Assembly: GCA_023413895.1 (NCBI GenBank) | Contig: JAEZOU010000002.1 | Span: 1 to 14,626, forward strand | Length of the DNA stretch: 14,626 bases | Reading direction: 5' to 3' | Source: Bacteroidota bacterium | Lineage (GTDB): Bacteria; Bacteroidota; Bacteroidia; Bacteroidales; WCHB1-69 | In this document: positions 8,901 through 14,626 of the stretch, piece by piece | Layout: every line of letters begins with the position of its first letter | How positions within the stretch are numbered: the first letter of the stretch is position 1 | The notes under the pieces: generated by a model | What the model was told of the DNA's origin: nothing | What the model saw: only the letters and a program-made list of their open reading frames with translations | Databases searched by the model: none | Translations under genes and position numbers: made by a program

Positions 8901-9543
8901 AACGGCCTAATAACTTCTTGACATAGTCGCGATGTGGCTTGGTATCAGAAAGCGTATCAACAAATTTCTTATATTGCACTTTGTATCCATTGAAAAACTC
9001 TTTGTTGAGTCGTTCAACAGAGAATGCATCGGTAACATCTGTTAAATAAATGGAGCCATAGGTCCTCTTATCAGCCAATTCTTTAAGTCGGCTTGCTGCT
9101 GTGGTACAAGGCTCGTTCTTGCCTAACAAGAATGTATATCGTTTAGGAGCTGTTTCCTTCTTTACTAATTCTCCGCTTTCATTGAAATAGGTCTGTTTGG
9201 CAATAAATGTTAAGCGATAGTCATCTTGGCCTTGCGAATAATAGAAAACCAAAGCTCCATGAATCAAGCCTTGATCTACATACTTAGCAGCAATATCGCG
9301 CAAACTTTTACGGTTGCGTGATATTTGCACATTGTCGGCAACTTCAAAGCGGAATATAGCCAATGAACGTCCGTCATCTAAACGGATGTTTCCTACATGA
9401 CCACCATCTTTCACATGTGAATCTGTAATTTTAGCAATACTTGTAAAGATTTCGACTTTGGGGAAGATCTTTTCCAACAAATCTTTCCAGATATCAAAAT
9501 CAAATTGTGCAGATAGTATATTTTTCAAATATGCTTGATTCAT
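5983..9543 (-). CDS. Eco57I/PglX-like N6-adenine DNA methyltransferase
   Basis: This large (1186-aa) gamma-class adenine methyltransferase has GAFYTPKEIVQYM at 368-380, motif I CDPAIGSGAF at 434-443 (S-adenosylmethionine binding), NIFGVDIEQGAVDIARLR at 481-498, and catalytic motif IV NPPY at 686-689. It would methylate adenine N6 in a specific DNA sequence and so mark host DNA as self. The N-terminal 150 residues contain a strand-rich block (FRFEVADN at 65-72, then RNRKSLRDI at 76-84) resembling the front end of some type IIG enzymes; no complete nuclease motif is evident. Residues about 800-1110 should contain the target-recognition region. It is not BREX pglX in context, because no pglZ or brxC is visible, and not DISARM, because drmA, drmB and drmC are absent. 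It starts at ATG 9543, 30 nt after the Doc gene, and the following ATPase begins 4 nt after its TAG stop. GC is about 43% in the motif I region (line 8041) and about 32% near the C-terminus (line 6361). Confidence 0.92.
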   Translation of the reverse strand: MNQAYLKNILSAQFDFDIWKDLLEKIFPKVEIFTSIAKITDSHVKDGGHVGNIRLDDGRSLAIFRFEVADNVQISRNRKSLRDIAAKYVDQGLIHGALVFYYSQGQDDYRLTFIAKQTYFNESGELVKKETAPKRYTFLLGKNEPCTTAASRLKELADKRTYGSIYLTDVTDAFSVERLNKEFFNGYKVQYKKFVDTLSDTKPHRDYVKKLLGRLVFLQFLQKKGWMGVPASNVKWEGGDKKFLSNLVERHIDNDRLLSDVFEPLFFGILNTKPEDRETLFINKNWDIQLLEDFSGIPYLNGGLFEADDVDKQPIDFSYTHFNDLMDFFSQYNFTIDENDPDDSEVGIDPEMLGHIFENLLEDNKDKGAFYTPKEIVQYMCRQSVIQYLKTHEPSEQYAEPIGQLINDGVVNPVLQTKSVATRFTQLLKEVKVCDPAIGSGAFPMGILYVLYHAIHHLHSHAEPHGNFDSTQTKRDIIQNNIFGVDIEQGAVDIARLRFWLALVVDAEEPQPLPNLDYKITCGNSLLSRYPIDAPIENVFVEYNKVEKEKAHKENKEWKKFTLDSYRNLVMDYTEEHSNKDGLRNRINEIKNCFKTTLAIGDIKKRQQAEGKVIDYETVTLFGKRKADEDPVGYANAKAALRKLKEKESEILNNKMYENSFEWRFEYPQLLDSDGNFVGFDIVIANPPYIKEGRMSKTFFEPYKDSPYYKGKMDIWYLFACNGMDLLNENGILCFIATNNWVTSFGASKLRNKVIKETRICNIVDFGAVMMFESASIQTMIMLFQKDSITDDYSFDYRRLKAYRATEKDAAAILTKTAKEAEYFSPTIRRANFIDKNITFSRSADILGLMEMVNGTIHLFDEEIAQGIVPNPDVINSRNIKTIPSDEILLNDIKVGDGVFVVDEGKFVGLNEIESKYLKNLYEPTNCHKYYFDDTTTKKIIYITKQNYNHDAPTLLNHLSKYRSVMEQRRENQNGRLEYYHLHWPRSESYFKSGEKILVPRKSATPIFTYTKKEAYVMMAINIIKTNRVNMKYLIGLLNSKLIEFWLKNKGKMQGANYQLDKEPLMQIPIAVPDRETQELIAKLVEIIILLKSSKQRASNLVTNDYLANEFSHIIDGCVYEIYFPNEMSSLDFSFVRKLLTQTEGHPIDLESVWQLYSAIDKSGIIGSIKSLSFSKSEVLRTISLS

Positions 9544-9573
9544 AATAATATATTCTATTAGTTGTTTATGTCT

Positions 9574-10029
9574 TTATTCATTAAAACCTATTTCTCCGTC
9601 AGCAGATGCTAACAAATATTCTAACTTAAGTTCTTCATCGAAATCATCTTCCCCTTCCAAGAAGGAGTGGATTAGTTTATGCAACAGTTCCTTATCGATT
9701 CGTCCAGCCGCAAGATGATAACTGATATTTTCCATTTCCTCCATAAAGCGTTTGACACAAAACATATACCCATTTAACAGAAGGAATTGTGCTCCCAATG
9801 TGATAGACAATCTCTTGTTCCCGTCTGAAAATGAATGATTTCTATTTATAGACCAAATCAAATGTACTAATTTGTCTTCAAATGTTGGATAGTAATCATC
9901 ATTTTGAATATGTTCTAGAGCACTATAAAGAAAACCGATATTAAGAATGCCATAATTGCCACCACCGCTATATTCAATGGTTTTTTTATGTATTTCGATC
10001 GCTTGCTCTTTAGATATATATATTACCAT
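9574..10029 (-). CDS. Doc-type (death-on-curing, Fic-fold) toxin
   Basis: This is a 151-aa protein from ATG 10029. A TTG two codons earlier (10035) overlaps the previous stop and is less likely. The Doc/Fic catalytic loop HSFSDGNKR is intact at 65-73 (His65, Phe67, Asp69, Asn71, Lys72, Arg73). The typical Doc front end is present too: a helix EIHKKTIEY, a glycine stretch SGGGNYGILN, and LYSALEH. Doc of phage P1 is known to phosphorylate elongation factor Tu and halt translation; the same activity is inferred here. The acidic C-terminal tail (about 125-151, rich in E and D) is not part of the minimal Doc fold and could have a regulatory role. It lies 2 nt after the gene for the predicted DNA-binding protein, its probable partner, and between the helicase and methyltransferase genes, so it may act as a suicide back-up of the restriction block. 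No Phd-type antitoxin is encoded nearby. Confidence 0.88.
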   Translation of the reverse strand: MVIYISKEQAIEIHKKTIEYSGGGNYGILNIGFLYSALEHIQNDDYYPTFEDKLVHLIWSINRNHSFSDGNKRLSITLGAQFLLLNGYMFCVKRFMEEMENISYHLAAGRIDKELLHKLIHSFLEGEDDFDEELKLEYLLASADGEIGFNE

Positions 10030-10031
10030 AA

Positions 10032-11048
10032 TCAATTTCTGTCTTTTAAGCGTTTCAATGCCTCTATGTAGTTTTCAAGGCGTTGACTTAACTCCATACT
10101 TTTATCACCAATAAATCTATCAAAATCATCAGTTGATACAGCACCTATATACTCTGTTAAATTTGCATGCAAGGCATCTCTAAAACAAAGATCACGACTT
10201 GCCATTTTAGACCTTGCTTTGTTGACAAGCGGCACCCATAATCTTTGTTGTTCAAAATTTGCATACAAAATATCAGTTTCCATTTGTGTCAATTTTCTAC
10301 CCAAACGTATGTATTCTTTACGAAGTACATCCGCAAAACCAGCTTCATAACTTGCGATTAAATCCAAAACCTCTGCATACATAGTATGACGTTCGTCATC
10401 TTCATTTGATAATTTAAGAACTTTTCTATATTCATCGGCATCTTCTTTAAAAACACTACGATAAACCTTATCATTATAAAGAAGATATTTTATATTTCCC
10501 AAATCGACACAATCACGCAGAGCAAAAACCATTTCTTTGTGATAATCTCGATTATTCAGCAAATTAAATATAAAATCCTCATCGCGTTGATTGATATATT
10601 TTGTGTTCCCTCCTGTACGTTTATTGATTGTATCAATAACAATATCTAGAACAAGACTTCTAACTTCTCGAGCTCTTTCACTCTTACTTAATAACATCGC
10701 AATATTGATAAATGCACGAAAGTTAAATATACCAAGTTTATTAGATTTGATTAGGAAGTTAACTTCCCGATCATCATTAATGGTAAAAGCTAACTTAAAG
10801 GTTTTCAATCTATTGCCGACAATAACTTCGTAGCCATTATCTCGAAGTTCTTTTTCATTTCTAGTCAAACAACTATTAATAGTTCTATCACTAACCTCAA
10901 AGAATGAAGATAATTGTTGTTTGGTGAATTTTAGTTCTCCTTCAAAGATAATACCTTGTAAACCGATTGCTTTTTGAACTTCTTCAAGAGCATATTTATT
11001 ATTAAGCACATTTTGTCGTGCAATTTCTGATGTTGTCAAATTCTTCAT
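10032..11048 (-). CDS. Predicted DNA-binding protein, putative partner of Doc
   Basis: This 338-aa cytoplasmic protein has a helix-turn-helix-like segment near residues 41-73 (TKQQLSSFFEVSDRTINSC, then NEKELRDNGYEV). A following region, FRAFINIAMLL with SERAREVRSLVL at 110-134, recalls the Bro-N/KilA-N and RhuM-like antirepressor families. The C-terminal half (about 200-338) is helical and charged and unassigned. Genes of this kind commonly precede Doc or Fic genes in Bacteroidetes accessory loci, where they are annotated as DNA-binding or RhuM-like proteins. It sits 6 nt after the helicase stop and 2 nt before Doc, which suggests an antitoxin, a repressor of the operon, or a specificity factor. 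It is not a typical RhuM, because the familiar RhuM C-terminal pattern is not evident. The DNA-binding call is moderate and the antitoxin role is inference from position. Confidence 0.6.
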   Translation of the reverse strand: MKNLTTSEIARQNVLNNKYALEEVQKAIGLQGIIFEGELKFTKQQLSSFFEVSDRTINSCLTRNEKELRDNGYEVIVGNRLKTFKLAFTINDDREVNFLIKSNKLGIFNFRAFINIAMLLSKSERAREVRSLVLDIVIDTINKRTGGNTKYINQRDEDFIFNLLNNRDYHKEMVFALRDCVDLGNIKYLLYNDKVYRSVFKEDADEYRKVLKLSNEDDERHTMYAEVLDLIASYEAGFADVLRKEYIRLGRKLTQMETDILYANFEQQRLWVPLVNKARSKMASRDLCFRDALHANLTEYIGAVSTDDFDRFIGDKSMELSQRLENYIEALKRLKDRN

Positions 11049-11054
11049 AATATG

Positions 11055-14000
11055 TTACATATTAAAACTCTCTGAAATAATAATTTCAGGCATAAAATCT
11101 TTCGACACTTTAAGCACATCTGCTTGTTTATCAACATTCCCACCTTGGACATGCTCCAATGGATATGCTGATATAATCTTTATCAATTGCTCAAGCATAA
11201 TCACCTGCTTGATAGTTGTTTTCTTTGTCGCATTATTCAGTTTGTTTACATCACGCTGCAACTGTTGGAATCTACCAGTCATTATCGCTTGCTTTGCTTT
11301 GTTAATCAATTCTAGTTCGTGTTCAGTAATATTTGGGATGCTGACAAAACTATCAAGAAAAGCTAAAGCCTTCTTCTCGTTAGGGCCTTGTGCCGGATTA
11401 ACCTTCTGCTTTGTTGCTTTAGTCGCTTCCTCTTGTGTAGCAAAAGCATCAAGTGCTGTTTTTACTTGCTCGTGGTGCATATCGTGAAGCGGTACTGACT
11501 TTTCGTCAATACGGGCTTCAAACTCTTTTACTGCTTCTAAGAATGTAAGTTCCTCGATGCTGCCGTCATCTCGCACAAATGTGAAAGCATCACGCCGCTT
11601 ATTGCGAATAAATACAATGGTACTACCCGGTATAAATTTACTCTTGCGACCTGTGCGTGCTCTCAAAGGTAGTTTGCTGATTCGTTTAATCAAATCAGGG
11701 TCATCTTGTTTTAATTGTCTGAGCCACATCAGGTAGCGTAATTTCTCATCACGCTCCTCATCTACATCCTTGTCAAACAGACCAAAACTTTCAGGATTCT
11801 CATCGGTAGAATATATCTGACTATCTTCGCCCAATGCTGCATGGAAAGCAAAGAGTTTCATTTTCGCCTTCATCTCCAACTCAATGTCATCATTAACTTT
11901 TGATGTAGGGAAGAAATTGAAAATATATACCTCTTTGGCAGTGCTGCCGATACGATTCACACGACCGATACGCTGCATAAGCCTTGTAGAGTTCCAAGGT
12001 GTGTCATAGTTTACGATAACATTGGCACGATGGAGGTTTACTCCTTCGGCAAGTACCTCGGTAGAGATAACGATGTTATAATCGTTTTTCTTGTCCCCCT
12101 TGTAGTTTGCATCGAAGTTCTCCTTTAAGAGCGGCATTTGTGTATCTCTATTGTCGCTCTGTACGGTCATAATCTTATCAAAACCATGATTTTTTAGAGC
12201 GTCATAGAGATATTTGGTGGTCTCTTTTGATTCTGAGAATATAACTAATTTCCCTTCATGGTTAATGGTTTTATCCAATAACGTATCTTTAAGATATTGA
12301 ATAAATATATCCAACTTAGGATCTGCATTAACAGCATCCCACATAGAAACCAACTCTTTCAATATTGCATTATCAGCCTTTATGCCATCTTCAAAACCAT
12401 CTTCAAAATCATCTGGCGTACAAACTTCTATTGTAGGGTCGGTGTATTTTGCTTCCTCGATCAACTTTATCAACTCGTCTTCTTTTCCTTCGCTAAGTAG
12501 CTCATTGACTTTCAAATTGGGGGCAATGTATATAGTGCCATTGGCAAACATATCAAGCATCACCTTATTGGCCTCATAATATCGACGCAATGATTGCTTG
12601 AAGGCATAAAAACTACTATCTATTCGCTTGACAAGCAGTGTCTTCATAATGCCTGCCAATTGGATAGAAATCATATCTGCTTTTTTATACTTGCTCTTCT
12701 TAGGAGACTTTAGATATTTTATCGCCTGATATCTGTAATATTTAAGACCGTTTATTTTATCACTGAGATACATTATAGTCTTATCGTACAAAGCTTCTAA
12801 CTCTGCATCAAGTTGATAATATATCTTGCGAGGAAATTTTACATCAGGAAAGTGGATGTTTTGTTCCTCTAAATCTTTGCGATATGCATCATTCTCCATT
12901 AAGTCAGTACGAGTTCGGCGTACAGTTAATGGCTCTACAACCTTGACGCGAATTCTCTCATAAATCGCCTTAACTTCGTCAGCTATAAGAGTTAAGTTCT
13001 TTTGTTTTTTCAGTTTGTTATATCTGTCAATATGCTCACGGAAGAAACGTTGCAAATTACCTTCTTCCAAAGTGCTGTCTTTAGAATCTTGAAACAGATA
13101 AACCAAATTTGCAATATCTTCAGGTTTGTTGTTCAATGGCGTTGCAGTTACGAGTATCAGTTTCTTATCGTGCAGACTGCCATCATAGCGTTTGGTTTTA
13201 GTCTTACACAATTTCTGTAATTCGTTATACATTGATGCTGTATCGCTTCTGAATTTATGCGCCTCATCAACGATAATCAAATCATAAAGTTCCGGATTCT
13301 TGATCTTATGAAGACTTCCATTTGTAACAACTTTAAAGTTGTCCAACTTAAATTCAGAAAGGGTCCCGTCCCAATTGTCTTTCATTGCAGGTGGCACAAT
13401 CACCAATGTATGAGAACGATGTGTAGGAAATCCGTTAGAGAAGAAGAATTTCTTTGCTATAAGAGCAGATACGACAGTTTTTCCCAATCCGACAACATCA
13501 GACAAGAAGAATCCGTTATATTTCATCATCTTAGAATAACCATCATTGACAGCATCTATCTGATAAGATAATTTTTTATAACCTGGAGGCATGTCAGATA
13601 CCGAATTTGGATCAAAATCGATGCTCTTTCCAAAGTATTCTAACAAGAATTTCAGATAAACTTCGTATGGAGTAAAGTTCGGATTCAGATAGGAATCATG
13701 CTTAATCTTATCGATATGAGTTATGTCTATTTCTACAGATTCTTCCCAAAGTTTTTCAAACGTTTCGGTAGCGAACTTTATATCATCGTCATAGCGCAAC
13801 TCAACATTGAATTCAAAATTCTTTTCAAGACCAGCTTCTGTCAGATTGCTAGAACCAGTAATTACGGAGCCATAACCATGAGGATGATATTCTTCTTCTC
13901 GGAATATATATATTTTGGCATGGATATTCTGTTTCGGATGGATGCGCATCGTTATTCTACCAGTCACAATATCTTCAATAAACTGATACATTCCCTCCTC

Positions 14001-14315
14001 AACTTCTTTATCGTATTCAGCCTCCTGTATATTACGCTTTATATCATTGAAGAACTCCTCCTGAGACAGCTCTGCGTTAGGATTGAAAAGTAAACCCTGC
14101 TGATTTGCTTGATAAGTGAGTTTATCTACATTTATACCAACCAAAATCCGAATTTTTGGAGTTTGTTGTATAAACTTCCTAATACGGAAATATCCTGATG
14201 CTCTGAAATATCCTACAAGTGCATCAAAGAAGTGTACTTTTTTGTATTTGAATACACCTTCTATTTTTTCAAGAAGAGTGTTTCCCTTTTCATTTGTAAA
14301 AAAGTTTGTTCCCAT
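11055..14315 (-). CDS. PLD-nuclease / SNF2-type helicase fusion (restriction motor)
   Basis: This 1086-aa protein is the first gene of the operon. Residues about 1-200 form a phospholipase-D-like nuclease domain with a single HxK motif (His132, Lys134 in NIHAKIYIF) and GSSNLTEAGLEKNFEFNVE at 154-172. One HxK motif implies a dimeric active site, as in BfiI-type nucleases. Residues about 245-800 are an SF2 SNF2-family motor: motif I VVGLGKT at 274-280 (Lys279), DEAH at 350-353, TATPLNN at 390-396, STEVLAEGVNL at 751-761 and QRIGRVNRIG at 781-790. A long helical insertion (about 500-680) separates the two RecA lobes, and residues 800-1086 are an accessory tail. By analogy with translocating restriction enzymes it would move on DNA and cut it. 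The start ATG 14315 immediately precedes the PLD fold, and 75 bp separate it from the previous gene. Confidence 0.92.
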   Translation of the reverse strand: MGTNFFTNEKGNTLLEKIEGVFKYKKVHFFDALVGYFRASGYFRIRKFIQQTPKIRILVGINVDKLTYQANQQGLLFNPNAELSQEEFFNDIKRNIQEAEYDKEVEEGMYQFIEDIVTGRITMRIHPKQNIHAKIYIFREEEYHPHGYGSVITGSSNLTEAGLEKNFEFNVELRYDDDIKFATETFEKLWEESVEIDITHIDKIKHDSYLNPNFTPYEVYLKFLLEYFGKSIDFDPNSVSDMPPGYKKLSYQIDAVNDGYSKMMKYNGFFLSDVVGLGKTVVSALIAKKFFFSNGFPTHRSHTLVIVPPAMKDNWDGTLSEFKLDNFKVVTNGSLHKIKNPELYDLIIVDEAHKFRSDTASMYNELQKLCKTKTKRYDGSLHDKKLILVTATPLNNKPEDIANLVYLFQDSKDSTLEEGNLQRFFREHIDRYNKLKKQKNLTLIADEVKAIYERIRVKVVEPLTVRRTRTDLMENDAYRKDLEEQNIHFPDVKFPRKIYYQLDAELEALYDKTIMYLSDKINGLKYYRYQAIKYLKSPKKSKYKKADMISIQLAGIMKTLLVKRIDSSFYAFKQSLRRYYEANKVMLDMFANGTIYIAPNLKVNELLSEGKEDELIKLIEEAKYTDPTIEVCTPDDFEDGFEDGIKADNAILKELVSMWDAVNADPKLDIFIQYLKDTLLDKTINHEGKLVIFSESKETTKYLYDALKNHGFDKIMTVQSDNRDTQMPLLKENFDANYKGDKKNDYNIVISTEVLAEGVNLHRANVIVNYDTPWNSTRLMQRIGRVNRIGSTAKEVYIFNFFPTSKVNDDIELEMKAKMKLFAFHAALGEDSQIYSTDENPESFGLFDKDVDEERDEKLRYLMWLRQLKQDDPDLIKRISKLPLRARTGRKSKFIPGSTIVFIRNKRRDAFTFVRDDGSIEELTFLEAVKEFEARIDEKSVPLHDMHHEQVKTALDAFATQEEATKATKQKVNPAQGPNEKKALAFLDSFVSIPNITEHELELINKAKQAIMTGRFQQLQRDVNKLNNATKKTTIKQVIMLEQLIKIISAYPLEHVQGGNVDKQADVLKVSKDFMPEIIISESFNM
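12385..12408. repeat. 12-bp tandem duplication inside the helicase gene
   Basis: The 12-mer ccatcttcaaaa occurs twice head to tail, followed by a decayed start of a third unit (tcatct). On the coding strand it encodes FEDG twice, within an acidic stretch near residues 635-645 in the inter-lobe insertion of the helicase. It is in frame, so it adds four residues without disruption. This is probably a simple slippage event in a tolerant loop. Confidence 0.8.
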
Positions 14316-14390
14316 AATTGTAGAATTATATTTGTTAAAGCAACTATGCGTAGTTTACCTATCGAAAGATTTTGCAAAAATATATCTTTT
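14316..14390 (-). promoter_or_regulatory. Intergenic leader, likely promoter of the defence operon
   Basis: This is the only intergenic stretch of note upstream of the operon. Read on the minus strand it contains TATTTTTG (14375-14382), which matches the Bacteroidetes -7 consensus TAnnTTTG. The nearest upstream TTTG (14411-14414) is 28 nt away, which is longer than the usual spacing of about 20, so the -33 box is not convincing. A 10-bp perfect palindrome, ttttgcaaaa (14370-14379), overlaps the -7 match, and flanking arms AAAGAT/ATCTTT lie at 14365-14370 and 14384-14389. Such symmetry could be an operator, perhaps for the DNA-binding protein encoded in the operon. If the -7 box is right, the 5' leader is roughly 50 nt. 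There is no obvious terminator for the preceding gene, so read-through is also possible. Confidence 0.35.
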
Positions 14391-14626
14391 TTACCACTCC
14401 TTTTTATGTGCAAAATAGACCGCTGCGTCTCCGCCATCGCACTCTATGATAATCTCTTTCCCGATCGCTTCGTTCAGACTTCCTTCCCATAAATAACTGA
14501 ATTTACGATCCTTAACAGGATAACGTAAGCCGTGAAAGGTGAACCGAATCTCTGGATTGAAACTAAAAATAGAAATCTGTTGACCTTTGTGCGTTCGGAA
14601 ACTCCTAGTGCTGTTGATGGGAACGA
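14391..14626 (-). CDS. Unrecognised protein, C-terminal 77 residues (partial, start outside window)
   Basis: An open frame enters at the right edge and ends at TAA 14391-14393 after 77 visible codons. The segment is soluble and strand-rich. It includes FRTHKGQQISIFSF, then HGLRYPVKDRKF, then EAIGKEIIIECDGGDAAVYF, and it ends in HKKEW. The pattern of a GLRYPV strand followed by GK-E-I-I-I-E and a D-A-A-V-Y-F strand is faintly reminiscent of the beta-barrel at the C-terminus of Mu/IS21-type transposases, but this is only a visual impression and I do not assign a function. Its GC (25/60 and 22/60 in two sampled lines) is above that of the ATPase genes. It is co-oriented with the operon and ends 75 nt before the helicase start. 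It could mark the edge of the island or be a further upstream member. Confidence 0.6.
   Translation of the reverse strand, partial: VPINSTRSFRTHKGQQISIFSFNPEIRFTFHGLRYPVKDRKFSYLWEGSLNEAIGKEIIIECDGGDAAVYFAHKKEW

Noticed and set aside
10032..11048. Firm annotation as RhuM
   Set aside because: The N-terminal half resembles RhuM/Bro-N-like proteins, but the familiar RhuM C-terminal pattern is not apparent, so only a general DNA-binding call is given.
13257..14093. Plus-strand open frames of 104 and 131 codons opposite the helicase gene
   Set aside because: They lie wholly inside the well-supported PLD-SNF2 coding region on the other strand and have low-complexity, Phe/Ile-rich translations typical of antisense frames.
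5983..14315. Assignment of the helicase/methylase block to DISARM or BREX
   Set aside because: An SNF2 helicase plus adenine methylase recalls class 1 DISARM, and the methylase recalls PglX, but no drmA, drmB, drmC, pglZ, brxC or brxL-like gene is present in the window.
1..14626. CRISPR array, tRNA, rRNA or complete insertion sequence
   Set aside because: No regularly spaced repeats, cloverleaf-like sequence, rRNA segment, transposase gene or terminal inverted repeats were found on either strand by eye.

Overview
The window reads as a dense anti-phage defence locus from a member of the Bacteroidales (Bacteroides/Prevotella-like). The basis is AT-rich DNA, starts preceded by A/T-rich DNA rather than clear Shine-Dalgarno sequences, one possible Bacteroidetes-type -7 box (TAnnTTTG), and the style of the proteins. 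The taxonomic call is an inference, because no rRNA or housekeeping gene is present. Every gene lies on the minus strand, so transcription runs from right to left in these coordinates.

Layout in the direction of transcription. (1) 14626-14391: the 3' end of an unrecognised gene that enters from outside. (2) 14390-14316: a 75-bp gap, the only plausible promoter region seen for the operon. (3) 14315-5983: a restriction-modification-like block. It holds a 1086-aa protein fusing a phospholipase-D-type nuclease domain to an SNF2-type helicase, then a predicted DNA-binding protein, a Doc (Fic-fold) toxin, and a 1186-aa Eco57I/PglX-like N6-adenine DNA methyltransferase. (4) 5978-4125: a 617-aa RecF/ABC-type ATPase that bridges the two halves. 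(5) 4147-695: a three-gene set that looks like an ABC-three-component (ABC-3C) conflict system. It comprises a restriction-endonuclease-fold effector with an ABC-3C-like C-terminus, a small winged-helix-like middle component, and a Rad50-like DUF3732 ATPase with a CxxC zinc hook. (6) 640-1: the N-terminal 213 codons of a Schlafen/AlbA_2 domain protein that continues outside the window.

Spacing is extremely tight from 14315 to 695: gaps of 6, 2, 30 and 4 nt, a 23-nt overlap, a 1-nt gap and a 4-nt ATGA overlap. The Schlafen-like gene follows after 54 nt. This supports one polycistronic unit of eight genes. A reasonable working model is layered defence. The methyltransferase would mark self DNA, the PLD-helicase would translocate on and cut unmodified DNA, Doc with its putative partner would be a fail-safe translation poison, and the two ATPase modules would sense DNA or DNA ends and license a second nuclease. 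Whether these parts form one coordinated machine or are adjacent systems sharing a promoter cannot be decided from sequence alone.

Hand-counted GC differs between parts: about 40-43% in sampled lines of the left flank, the methyltransferase N-terminal half and the right flank, against about 23-32% in sampled lines of the ATPase and of the methyltransferase C-terminal part. This suggests a mosaic origin. No tRNA, rRNA, CRISPR array, insertion sequence or convincing terminator was seen.
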